Assembly (NCBI GenBank): GCA_039105265.1 | Contig: JAPFFF010000013.1 | Location: 1,426,001 to 1,490,000, forward strand | Length of the DNA: 64,000 nt | Direction of reading: 5' to 3' | Origin: Tritrichomonas musculus | Lineage: Eukaryota > Parabasalia > Tritrichomonadida > Tritrichomonadidae | Shown here: in pieces, positions 27,973 to 38,100 of the stretch | How the letters are laid out: every line of letters begins with the position of its first letter | Position numbering within the stretch: position 1 is the stretch's first letter | The notes under the pieces: model-generated | What the model was told of the DNA's origin: nothing | The model's input: the letters and a program-made list of their open reading frames with translations, nothing else | The model's database searches: none | Program-made: the position numbers and the translations under genes

Positions 27973-29475
27973 TCAATGTTCTGAATCAACCAATTGAAAA
28001 ATAATTTCATCTTTTTTATTATCGATATCAAATTTATTTGAAATATTATTTTTTTCTGATTGATCGATTAATTTTTCTTCTTCAATTTTTAAGATATTTT
28101 TATAACCACAGAAACAACAATTCTGTGAACCAGGGCCTTTGGTATCTTTTGCTAAAATAATTCCTATCATTCCCAAAATTGTTGAAAGAATTGATGGAAA
28201 CCAGAGCACATTTTTATATCCGATGCTCGAATATTTAATCTCATTATCATTTGAGATTTTATAATTGGAATTCAGAAGGAATCCAGTTCCAATCTGATAT
28301 ATGATTGCAGAAACATAAGCAGTCAAGTTCACGCATCCAACGGCAGTTCCAGCTGCCGAAGCGTGAAAATATTCACGACACATTGGATAAGCCACGTTTG
28401 TCAACGAATTAGAAAAAACAGCATAAAAGAAGAATAAAATAACAATTATTAAAGACTTCATTTCATCAACGTATAAATAAAAGGGAAGAAGACAGCAAAG
28501 TGCGATGAACGAACACCAAAAGACAAACCATTTTCTTGTATTAAACAACTCAGCAATGAAGGGAATAATGAAAGCACCAACAACGTTACCGATTGATATC
28601 GCCATCATTATATTTCCCATCTCAACCAACGAATAACCGTAAACATGACGTAAATAAGGACCACCCCACATTCCATTGATGTTAAAGAATGCTCCATTAA
28701 TCCCAAAGTTATACAAACCAATCCACCAAAAACTTTTATTTTTAACAACAGTCAAAAAATTTTTACATAACTGATTCATTTTATCTTTAATGGTCAATGT
28801 TGATGTGTAAACACTTGTTTCTTGATTGACCGCTTCATAACCAAGCGTTACTGGATTCCCTCGAACAAATAACAACACAAAAATTGAAAGAAAAAAACCT
28901 ACAATTGAAACAATGAAAAAACACCATCGCCATCCAAATATCGAGGCCAATTTACTAAAGGGACCTTGGGCTATCAAACCGCCACAACCGGCAAAAGCAC
29001 AGAAAATTCCAACCGTCCGCGAATAGTCTCGCAATGGATACCAATTGGCAATGATTCGACAGGCTGGAACATAAATTGGCGACGATCCAAATCCAACCAA
29101 AAATCTTCCAAAACAGCCAAGTAAAAGACTGGATGAAATGCCACATAAAAAGGCGCCAATGCTCGCAATGATCGAACAAAAGCCAATGAGAAAGCGCGGA
29201 TCCATGACATCGGCAAGAAGACCAGCAAACGGCTGAATAACGGCGTATGGATAGAAAAACATCGATGAAAAAATGGATAGATCGGAAACAGTTAAGTTGT
29301 ATGATTTGGACATAGGTTCACTAACGATTGTTGGTACAGCTCGTTGAAAAAAAACTAACATATCTGATAATCCTATAATGAATATTGTGAGAAATCTCCT
29401 GATTTTGAATTTTTGAGTATTAATCGAAATATGTTCTGCAGAAAATGAAGATGGTTTGTGCTGATAGTTTTTCAT
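27973..29475 (-). CDS. Major facilitator superfamily transporter
   Basis: The protein has 500 aa and about 12 membrane helices. The first half (about 25-200) has the MFS pattern: FQRAVPTIVSEPMSKSY, a loop 2-3 motif GLLADVMDPR close to the family G-x-L-a-D-r-x-G-r-r/k motif, RFLVGFGSSPIYVPACRI and WYPLRDYSRTVGIFCA. A cytosolic loop (about 205-250) separates the second half (about 255-445). The C-terminus (about 455-500) is charged. The spacing resembles organic anion or sugar-phosphate carriers, but the substrate cannot be named from sequence. The start is the first ATG. The gene lies between the tRNA and a decayed Sel1 gene, with no sign of a shared function. Confidence 0.88.
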   Translation of the reverse strand: MKNYQHKPSSFSAEHISINTQKFKIRRFLTIFIIGLSDMLVFFQRAVPTIVSEPMSKSYNLTVSDLSIFSSMFFYPYAVIQPFAGLLADVMDPRFLIGFCSIIASIGAFLCGISSSLLLGCFGRFLVGFGSSPIYVPACRIIANWYPLRDYSRTVGIFCAFAGCGGLIAQGPFSKLASIFGWRWCFFIVSIVGFFLSIFVLLFVRGNPVTLGYEAVNQETSVYTSTLTIKDKMNQLCKNFLTVVKNKSFWWIGLYNFGINGAFFNINGMWGGPYLRHVYGYSLVEMGNIMMAISIGNVVGAFIIPFIAELFNTRKWFVFWCSFIALCCLLPFYLYVDEMKSLIIVILFFFYAVFSNSLTNVAYPMCREYFHASAAGTAVGCVNLTAYVSAIIYQIGTGFLLNSNYKISNDNEIKYSSIGYKNVLWFPSILSTILGMIGIILAKDTKGPGSQNCCFCGYKNILKIEEEKLIDQSEKNNISNKFDIDNKKDEIIFQLVDSEH

Positions 29476-29599
29476 TTTATCAGATAAATATTGTTTTGTT
29501 AGAATTTGAACTTTTTAAGAGAAAAATAAACCTCTCAATAAAAAAACTACTTTTATCATAAGTAAACCAACAAAGATGTGTCAAAAAAATATGCAATTT

Positions 29600-30810
29600 T
29601 GTAGATCAAGTATTTATTTCAAATGTATTTCATTTTTCATTGATTAATCTTGCCAAATATTTCAATCTCGGAATTGATCATGGAATAATTGACTCCATGT
29701 ATAATTATGCTAAAATGCTACTAGAAAGCAATGGAATTGAAAATAACGATGAAGAATCCCTCAAATATTTAAAGATGGCTGCTGAAATAGGTCATGTTGA
29801 TTCAATGCACACATATGATTGCATTTTACTTGGTGGAGATCATAAAGAGGCAGCAAAATATTTTAAACTTGGAGCTGATCACGGACAAATTGATTCTATG
29901 TATAATTATGCTCGTATCATGAAGGTCATGAAAGTTCAATGTTCCAGTATGCCACAATGTTATATAATGGAAAAGGTATAACCGCTGATAAAAAAGAATC
30001 AGCAGTATATTTCAAGAAGGCTGCTGATAAAGAACATATTGATTCAATGTATAAATATGCAATGATGCTATTTAATGGCGATGAAATAAATACCGATAAG
30101 AAAGAAGCAGCCAAATATTTCAAAAATGCAGCTGATAAAGGCCATGCATAGTATTGGTGATAATATTGCAAGTGATATGAAAGAATCAGCAAAATATTAT
30201 AAGATGGCTGATGAAAAAGTTGAAGCTACAACTCAATTTTCAATTTATCATTGAAAACATATAATTATTTATTTCAAAATTGAGTTGATTATTTTCATTT
30301 TTCAATACTATTCAGAAAAATTGAGTTGTATGCAAAAATGACTCGCAGTTTATGTTCAAATATGGAATGATGTTGTACATTAGTAATGAAGTAAATATTA
30401 ATAAGAAAGAAGCTGTTAAATATTTCATAAATGCAGCTGATAAAGGACATAATGATTCAATGTATAAATATGCAATGATGCTATTTAACGGAGAAGAAGT
30501 AACAGCTGATAAGAAAGAAGTTGCCAAGTAATTAAAAATGGCTGCTGATAAAGGACATAATGATTCAATAAATACATATGGAAACATTTTACTCAATGGA
30601 GAAGGAGTAACAATTGATAAGACAGAGGCAGCCAAATATTTCAAACTTGGAGCTGATAATAATCATTTAGATTCAATCACCAATTATGTATATATGCTAT
30701 GATATGAAGATGATAAATAAGAGGCAAAAAAAATATTTTAGGATGGGAACAGATAAAGGACACAAAGACTGTAAGCGTCAATATGGATTAATGCTCTTGA
30801 ATAGTGAATA
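29600..30810 (+). pseudogene. Decayed Sel1-repeat (SLR/TPR-like) gene
   Basis: Translated pieces show at least eight Sel1-like repeats of 36 residues (AAKYFKLGADHGQIDSMYNY, MLFNGEEVTADKKE, KKAADKEHIDSMYKYA). They are spread over three frames with several stops, and a non-repeat stretch at about 30230-30350 interrupts them. No ATG with an initiator precedes the first repeat; the open frame at 29640 starts only at TTG. Sel1 repeats are adaptor solenoids and are abundant in trichomonads. The consistent 36-residue period shows common descent of the units, and the decay looks recent because repeat signatures remain clear. It is unlikely to give a working protein. Confidence 0.8.
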
Positions 30811-30844
30811 AATTTTTTTTATTTTTATTTATTTGCTTTTTTAC

Positions 30845-30875
<31 letters not shown>

Positions 30876-31272
30876 GGTTGATATAATAATTGTATAAAAG
30901 ATTAGTCACTTGATAAACACTTATTACTCCTTTGTTGCTTGAAATAAATTGGCAAGGATGACCGTGGTTGTCTTTGAATTGAACTAGTTCATCTTTAGTA
31001 TCAATTCCATGCGATCAAATAATGCTCTAGTTCAAAGAAAAACAGATGTTCATTCAAAGAGAAACCTGTCAGCAGAGCTTGCTTCAAGAAAAGGGAAGAA
31101 GCAAAGCAGCACCAGAAGTAAAAAGAGACAGCATTATCACAGAAAATAAAGTGAAGTTTTGATGATGATGTCACTTTTTTCAAGTTCATTTAAAAATACT
31201 CTAACATTAAATAAAGATTGAAATTTTTACTTATTAATGACGAAATAATAATTTAAATATAATGAAATATAT
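30811..31272. other. Intergenic DNA with a long poly-T tract
   Basis: A run of about 32 T is centred near 30865. The plus strand at 31015-31150 is richer in GC than its surroundings and encodes a short basic stretch (KRNLSAELASRKGKKQSST) without a start or partner exon. It could be a gene relic; I do not recognise it. Confidence 0.35.
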
Positions 31273-32652
31273 CTAAGTAGGCTCGCTAATTTTACCAAAG
31301 AATTCTAGGTTATACAAGTAGAAGTAATAATTACCAGTGATTCCCCACCAGCTGTTTCCTGTTTGCCGAAGTCTAACAAAACGATAAAAATCATTTCTAT
31401 TTTGTTTAATACTAAAGACTGCTTTTACATTACTATTATTCAGTTGTGAGCAGTCTGTTTGGCGGTCGATTTCATTCCAACTCTTTCCATCATTCGAAAC
31501 TTCAATGACAAAGCTTTTGATGTGGACTCCGTTTGGACTATTATCGAATGTCTCCAAAGCATAATCTGTCAATTGAACAAGCTTATCTTTAAAGTCAAAA
31601 CAGACGAAGATTCCTTCAACATTTCCAGATTTATAATAATTTCTTTGCTGGTAATCAACAAGATGTTTTGGATGGCATGAAGGAGTATTATTCTCAGTTG
31701 AATTCGTAGTTATTTCTATCGTTTTGTTGTCGTGAATGTTTCCGCCAGTTTTGTTTGTCAGGTAGTTCATGATGCCTTCAAAATAACGGTTGCTTTGAAA
31801 TTTGAATTCTTTCTCATTCAATTTTTCTTTGTATCTTGCTTTGTTGTCTAGCATTTTGCACTTGGATGGTGAAAGTCTGTTGCAAATTGACCTAAATATT
31901 TGGCGGTTGAGATATTCAATGTCAAATTTATCAACAAAAGTGTCAAACATTTCGTCGCTGATGTTGCAGAATGCGACATATTCAAATAAAACAGCATAAG
32001 AATGGTCCTGCTCGTATAATTCAAAAATGAATTGAAAAAGTGAATTTTCATCGTTCAGAAAAAGTTTGTCTGATCTGAAAATATCTTCAAGAATTTCAAT
32101 TGAAAATTTCTTCAATTTTTCTTTATCTATCTCTTCGAAATTGGATGCAATGACTTCAATCATCTTATGATAAAAAATGTTTTGATGATCAAAATATTCT
32201 GAATTGTTGATCGTATAGTCATCAAATTGTGAAAGAATTTCAATTGATTTATCAACAGTGAGTGATTCGAGCTTTTCGCTTTGATTGACAAAATATTCGT
32301 CAATATTTCCAAGTAAATAAAAATATAACATAAAGCGTGATCTAATTTGTGCTTCATATTCTTTGTTCTCAAACTGGCAAAGATTTAAAAAAATTTCAAA
32401 ATAATTTTCTGAATCATCTTGTATTTCTTCGTCATGCAGTGGTAATTTAATGTTAGGATTTTTTGTATTGATATAAAACTCATTAATTGATTCATCAACA
32501 CAATGTAATTTTCTAATTTTTGGAGATAAAATATCTGCAACGATTCTTGGAGTTTGATATCTTCTTCCATCAACAATAAATGTAAAATCTTTTGGATATC
32601 TATTGAACGGGATATCTTTTAACTTCTCAATGTTGAGAGAAATGCTTTTCAT
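31273..32652 (-). CDS. BTB/POZ-like protein with C-terminal discoidin-like (F5/8 type C) domain
   Basis: The protein has 459 aa. The N-terminus (about 15-115) reads as a BTB/POZ fold: RYPKDFTFIVDGRRYQTPR, then VADILSPKIRKL, as in the DFTFxVxGxxxxxxxxVxxxxSP pattern. A helical BACK-like segment (about 130-270) follows. Residues about 295-455 look like a discoidin/F5-8C beta-sandwich: VDYQQRNYYKSGNVEGIFVC, SFVIEVSNDGKSWNEIDRQ, FYRFVRLRQTGNSWWG and YLYNLEFFG. BTB domains bind partners such as cullin-3; the C-terminal module usually binds sugars or proteins. This combination is common in trichomonads. There is no signal peptide, so the protein is expected in the cytosol. An initiator lies right at the ATG. 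Confidence 0.82.
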   Translation of the reverse strand: MKSISLNIEKLKDIPFNRYPKDFTFIVDGRRYQTPRIVADILSPKIRKLHCVDESINEFYINTKNPNIKLPLHDEEIQDDSENYFEIFLNLCQFENKEYEAQIRSRFMLYFYLLGNIDEYFVNQSEKLESLTVDKSIEILSQFDDYTINNSEYFDHQNIFYHKMIEVIASNFEEIDKEKLKKFSIEILEDIFRSDKLFLNDENSLFQFIFELYEQDHSYAVLFEYVAFCNISDEMFDTFVDKFDIEYLNRQIFRSICNRLSPSKCKMLDNKARYKEKLNEKEFKFQSNRYFEGIMNYLTNKTGGNIHDNKTIEITTNSTENNTPSCHPKHLVDYQQRNYYKSGNVEGIFVCFDFKDKLVQLTDYALETFDNSPNGVHIKSFVIEVSNDGKSWNEIDRQTDCSQLNNSNVKAVFSIKQNRNDFYRFVRLRQTGNSWWGITGNYYFYLYNLEFFGKISEPT

Positions 32653-32659
32653 AAAATGA
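32653..32659 (-). promoter_or_regulatory. Initiator (Inr) of the BTB gene
   Basis: On the minus strand TCATTTT is directly followed by ATG, which implies a 5' UTR of about 5 nt. Such short leaders are usual in trichomonads. Confidence 0.6.
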
Positions 32660-32843
32660 AAAAAATTGAATTTCTTTTTGGTCGATTTTTCTATGTCATA
32701 AAAATTTTCACTTGTCTTATCATTGATGATGATACGATCAACAATTCAGAATATTTTGATCAGTAGAAATTCTAAAAAAAAAAGCATCAAAAAATTAGTT
32801 TAATTTCATCTGTTTTATATAAATAGAATCAAAACACAAAAAA

Positions 32844-34343
32844 TTATGATTTCATTGTAGAGGAAGAAGCAGTAACCGATTCCTTAGATGCTTGCTGAGA
32901 ATTATTTGATGGATATTCTTCATCATCATAATCATCTTCACTATCAGTACAATCACTTTCGCTATCATCATCACAATCAACATCACTGCTTTCATCTTCA
33001 TTATTTTCATTTTCATTATTACCAGCTTTTTCATCTTGATTATTATTCTCATTATCACTAATGTAATTGCTTTCTAGTTCGTTTTCATTTTCATTCTGAT
33101 CTTCATCATTGTTCTTACTCTTACGTAGATAATTGTTCCTGCGGTTGTGACGAAGTTTTTTAGACAAATTGTAATACTCAATCAATTTCTGATCCTGATT
33201 GAAGAACTCGCAAGTGTATCGAATGATCGAGTGTTTGTACAATCTAATTTTGTGTTTCATTGCGCTCAAGTTGTTCAAAAATTGGCCAAAATAAATTTGA
33301 GGGGCGGTTACAGCTTGTATCTCAACTGTTGCTGCTTTATTATTGATTCTTATGATGTAAGAGTCGCCAGGAGGAATCAGCTTGTAAGGAACTTTGACTG
33401 GTTCCGTATAAGTTTCAACAAGCAATCTAAACTCCGGCCTTTTTGAGTGCTTGTTAATTTTCTTAATGCACCATTGATTGAGTCTTTCATAGGTAACTTT
33501 AGGAAGGGAATGTTCAGGCAGATAATAAGTGTTGTAATATGAAATGAAAGGAACCAAATCGCCGTAATTTATGTAGCTTTGAATGTATGAATGACTAAAT
33601 TCCCAAACTTCTTGAGAAAATGAAGCAACAGGAGCCAAACAAACAGCTCTAACTTTCAAATCAATCATTTCTTCATTGAATAGAACTGCTGTCATTCCAG
33701 CAACGGCTCCACCTAGGGAATGTCCTGTTAATATTATTTGTCGTTTGTTGTGTTTGAGTGATAATTCTCGTATTTGACGTTTAATGTCTTCAAAAATGTT
33801 TAGGGAGGTGAAATATACACCTTCATGGACATGACCTCGTTGATATTGAATTGCTGCGGCTAAAAAGTCAACATGCCAATCTTTAAGACAAGCTGAGCCA
33901 CGAAATGCTACAAAAATTGTATCAAGTTCATCACTGTCTACAACAAAATAAGGTACTCTGTAAAAATCTGATTTATTAGATTCGATAACTATATTTGTAA
34001 GATTGGGTGGTAAATGTTTTTTACTGTTTTTATAATAAACGGCACTTGATAATAAACCGCAATGAAGTAGATCCATTACTTGAGTAGAAGTTAATTTTGA
34101 TGCTTCTAGCTCTGGTGCATGCGGAAGAACATGAAATGTTGCTTTCCAAATAATATCTGGAAGTGGATGATTAACTTGAGTAGTTGGATCAAATAATACT
34201 GAATGAGAACGCTTTATTTTTTTATTTTGATTGTTTTTGTCGTCATTAAAATCTTCCTCTTCAATTTCTCCTTCCTCGTTATTATTGTCTACTTCTTTTT
34301 TTTGAGTTTTGGTTCGGCATGAATTGCTTCGAGCTAATTTCAT
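32844..34343 (-). CDS. Class 3 lipase (alpha/beta hydrolase), diacylglycerol lipase-like
   Basis: The protein has 499 aa. The core (about 85-380) contains FVAFRGS (145-150) before the oxyanion region, the nucleophile elbow GHSLG (207-211) with Ser209, and YGDLVPF with a probable catalytic Asp262. A histidine near KHKIRLYKHSIIRY (about 365-378) could complete the triad. The family hydrolyses ester bonds of acylglycerols. There is no signal peptide or clear membrane segment, unlike animal diacylglycerol lipases, so an intracellular role is likely. The N-terminal 55 residues are charged. The last 90 are highly acidic and Asn-rich (ENENELESNYISDNENNNQD and SDVDCDDDSESD) and probably disordered. 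The start is supported by an initiator two bases before the ATG. Confidence 0.88.
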   Translation of the reverse strand: MKLARSNSCRTKTQKKEVDNNNEEGEIEEEDFNDDKNNQNKKIKRSHSVLFDPTTQVNHPLPDIIWKATFHVLPHAPELEASKLTSTQVMDLLHCGLLSSAVYYKNSKKHLPPNLTNIVIESNKSDFYRVPYFVVDSDELDTIFVAFRGSACLKDWHVDFLAAAIQYQRGHVHEGVYFTSLNIFEDIKRQIRELSLKHNKRQIILTGHSLGGAVAGMTAVLFNEEMIDLKVRAVCLAPVASFSQEVWEFSHSYIQSYINYGDLVPFISYYNTYYLPEHSLPKVTYERLNQWCIKKINKHSKRPEFRLLVETYTEPVKVPYKLIPPGDSYIIRINNKAATVEIQAVTAPQIYFGQFLNNLSAMKHKIRLYKHSIIRYTCEFFNQDQKLIEYYNLSKKLRHNRRNNYLRKSKNNDEDQNENENELESNYISDNENNNQDEKAGNNENENNEDESSDVDCDDDSESDCTDSEDDYDDEEYPSNNSQQASKESVTASSSTMKS

Positions 34344-34535
34344 AATGAAAAGTAAACCATGATCATGCAGATAAAATAAAAGTATTCAAAATCTTTGAAT
34401 TTTTTGTAAGAATATTTATAAGATAGCAAAAATAAAATTCAGTCAAAAAGTTAGAGAATAAAAAAAAACAATTCAAATATTTGAATTATAAAATTTTATA
34501 AATTAGCTCGAAGCAATTCATGCCGAACTCAAAAA
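34303..34535. repeat. Inverted copy of the lipase 5' coding end
   Basis: Positions about 34503-34535 on the plus strand repeat, in opposite orientation, the first 33-35 bases of the lipase coding sequence (LARSNSCRT followed by QK). The two copies at about 34303-34341 and 34503-34535 form a hairpin with a loop of about 160 bp across the promoter. The match covers GCTCGAAGCAATTCATGCCG without a mismatch. Confidence 0.8.
34344..34348 (-). promoter_or_regulatory. Initiator (Inr) of the lipase gene
   Basis: The minus strand reads CTTTTCATTATGA across the start. TCATT fits the initiator and implies a leader of only about 3 nt. Confidence 0.55.
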
Positions 34536-34870
34536 TATGTATCTCATGTTAAAATAAATAAAAAGTAAATTAAAAAGGAAATAATAATTGGTATATAGAA
34601 TACAATTTTAAATTCTTCATTTTAAAAAGATACAATGATTTTAAAATTCCCTTTATAAAAATCCAAGTCACTTTTTAAATAGTTATTCAAAAAGTTCCTA
34701 TATAAAAATGATTATAATTATCTTGAACAATTATCATTTAAAATGTATTTTTTCCCTAATGTTAAAAAGAAAATATAAAATAATATATATTTATAACTTA
34801 AATATATTTTTAAAAGCTAACAGTATCGTTTTTGAAAAAACTGAACACTGAGTTGATAATAATAAAAATA

Positions 34871-34967
34871 AAGTGTGTCCACTATTAGGAAAGTTAAAAT
34901 TGTGAAAACTCATTCAATATTTCTATGAGCTTATTCCAAAAATACTTTCTTAATTGTGGACAAACTT
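34871..34967. mobile_element. Miniature palindromic element, 97 bp
   Basis: The left end AAGTGTGTCCACTATTAGG is inverted at the right end (reverse complement AAGTTTGTCCACAATTAAG), and TA flanks both sides. It looks like a tiny Tc1/mariner-type MITE. The rest of the surrounding 34349-35162 holds no gene. Confidence 0.55.
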
Positions 34968-35162
34968 TATGTTAAATCAGAATACTTCTCTCAAAATTGA
35001 AATAAAGCCATCATCTTTTTTTAAATGAGTCTTGAGTTGAATACATCACTTACTATATTTATTGATGAAATCAATATTTGATTATAAAAAATAAACATTT
35101 ATTAATAATTAATTATTTTCGAAAATAATATCTTTTATTAAACAAATTCATTAATGCCATTT

Positions 35163-38100
35163 TTAGATCCAAAAATCAAGATCATTTTCACTGCTGTCCT
35201 GATTTTTGAGCACTGATGAAGTATCAAATTGAGTCTGCCCGGAAACTTTCGAGTTTTTAGTTTCTTGCGAATTTTCGTCTATTGAATTCTGCTTCCTACG
35301 CATTTTTGCAATCACAACGATAACAATCGCAGCGATCAATAGAACAGCAATCACAGCGCAAATGATTCCAATCAGGGCTCCTTTTGATATTTTCTTTTTA
35401 GGCGGATTTGTCGACTGAGAACCAAAAACAGGCTCGGTTGAAGAAAATGGAAAATCATCAAGTGAAAAAGCATATGAAATGCTTTCTTTTGTAGTTTGTG
35501 TTTTTGATGAATGAGAAGCATCAATACTTGAAACAGACGATTCTATTGGTTCATCACTTTCTGAATCAAATGAAGTTGGTTCTTTTGGATTCTCAGTTGA
35601 CTCTCCAGTTTCTGTTTCAAATTTGGACTGATGAGACTCTTCACTCGTATCATCATTTTCTGAATCATTCGTCTCAGATGAGAAAGTAGTTTGTTGTTCT
35701 GTTGAGTATGTTGCTTCACTTGATGACTCAATCTGTATTTCACTTGATGCTTCATTTTGTGATTGGCTTGATGAATCTATTGAGTGTTCAAATGACTCTT
35801 CATTTAATGATTCAACTTGCTCTTCGCTGGATGATTCCATTTGTTCATCACTTAAAGATTCAGATTGTTCGTTACTTGATGATTCTTCTTGGTTCCCACT
35901 TGACTCAGTTTGTTCTTCACTGGATGATTCTATTTGTTCTTCACTAGATGATTCAATTTGTTCTTCACTAGATGATTCAATTTGTTCTTCACTGGATGAT
36001 TCGACTTGTTCTTCACTGGATGATTCTATTTGTTCTTCACTAGATGATACAGTTTGTTCTTCACTAGATGATTCAATTTGTTCTTCACTAGATGATTCTA
36101 TTTGTTCTTCACTAGATGATTCAATTTGTTCTTCACTGGATGATTCGACTTGTTCTTCACTGGATGATTCGACTTGTTCTTCACTAGATGATACAGTTTG
36201 TTCTTCACTGGATGATTCAATTTGTTCTTCACTAGATGATACAGTTTGTTCTTCACTGGATGATTCGACTTGTTCTTCACTGGATGATTCAATTTGTTCT
36301 TCACTGGATGATTCAATTTGTTCTTCACTAGATGATACAGTTTGTTCTTCACTGGATGATTCAATTTGTTCTTCACTAGATGATACAGTTTGTTCTTCAC
36401 TGGATGATTCAATTTGTTCTTCACTAGATGATACAGTTTGTTCTTCACTGGATGATTCAATTTGTTCTTCACTAGATGATACAGTTTGTTCTTCACTGGA
36501 TGATTCGACTTGTTCTTCACTGGATGATTCGACTTGTTCTTCACTAGATGATACAGTTTGTTCTTCACTGGATGATTCAATTTGTTCTTCACTAGATGAT
36601 ACAGTTTGTTCTTCACTGGATGATTCAATTTGTTCTTCACTAGATGATACAGTTTGTTCTTCACTGGATGATTCGACTTGTTCTTCACTGGATGATTCGA
36701 CTTGTTCTTCACTGGATGATTCTATTTGTTCTTCACTGGATGATTCTATTTGTTCTTCACTGGATGATACAATTTGTTCTTCACTGGATGATTCTATTTG
36801 TTCTTCACTGGATGATTCAATTTGTTCTTCACTGGATGATTCTATTTGTTCTTCACTGGATGATTCTATTTGTTCTTCACTGGATGATTCAATTTGTTCT
36901 TCACTAGATGATTCGATATGTTCTTCACTGGATGATACAATTTGTTCTTCACTGGATGATACAATTTGTTCTTCACTAGATGATTCGATATGTTCTTCAC
37001 TGGATGATACAATTTGTTCTTCACTAGATGATTCGATATGTTCTTCACTGGATGATACAATTTGTTCTTCACTAGATGATTCGATATGTTCTTCACTAGA
37101 TGATTCGATATGTTCTTCACTAGATGATTCGATATGTTCTTCACTAGAACTACTTGATAAATTTTCTATACATACAAATCTATCTGAAATAGAATCCCAT
37201 AATATAATGTATCCATCGTTGCATTTTGTGCAGTTAAAGCCATCACATTCTTTACAATTGTCGCTGCATTGTATTTTTTCGCATTTCTTTTGTTCATTGA
37301 GAAAATATCCATTTTGACATTCAATGCAAGATGTTTTATTGCATGAAATGCAATTTTGAGGGCATGATGCACACTTTATTATCCCGTTCTCTTCTGAAAC
37401 AAAGTATCCATCATCACAATTTGTGCAAACAAAGTTATGGCATGTAGTGAAGGAATCTAAATCTTCATCAATGCATTTTGTTGAGCATTCTGAGCAATGC
37501 TCAACTTGTTCTGAACATTTTTTGCATTGACCTGCATATGGTGTTGGCACAGTGTATATTTGATTCATGAAATATCCTGCCTCGCATGAATAGCATCCAG
37601 AATACAAATTTGAACTGAAACATGTTTCACAAGGCGATTGGCATCTAAAGCAATTATCTCCATCTTTGTAATATCCATCAAGACAACTCAAACAAACTGC
37701 TGAATATTGCGTAATTTCACACATTTTACATCCAACAGGACATTTAATACATGTTGTTCCACTCAATGTATAGCCATCTCTGCAAGAATCGCAAATATCA
37801 GATGAATATTTGCAAGTTAAACATATTGATGAACATTGTAAATCGCATGAATTTCCTTCCAATAAATACCCCGGTACACAAGAAAGACAAGAATCAATTG
37901 ACGAGCATATTGAGCATGGAAACTTGCATTCATTACATGTTCCTGTTTCATCATCTTTATAATATCCATCAAAACAAGTCATACATATTAATTCGCCACC
38001 ATCATCAATGAAACACTCATGACAGTTCGGTGGACATTTTGTGCAATTAACATAATCTTGAGAAGGAATTGAATTAGCATAATATCCTATTGAACATGCA

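Noticed and set aside
30845-30880. Poly-T/poly-A tracts (also near 46500, 50460, 52260, 58350) as tails of retroposed copies
   Set aside because: They lack adjacent gene copies or target duplications that I can see. Long homopolymers are common in this genome.
31001-31189. 62-codon minus-strand frame
   Set aside because: The plus strand has equally good composition and neither has a start signal. It is at most a relic.
35498-37144. Long open frames on both strands across the SSSEEQ region
   Set aside because: They follow from a 24-bp unit without stops in any frame. The surface-protein frame alone has flanking domains.
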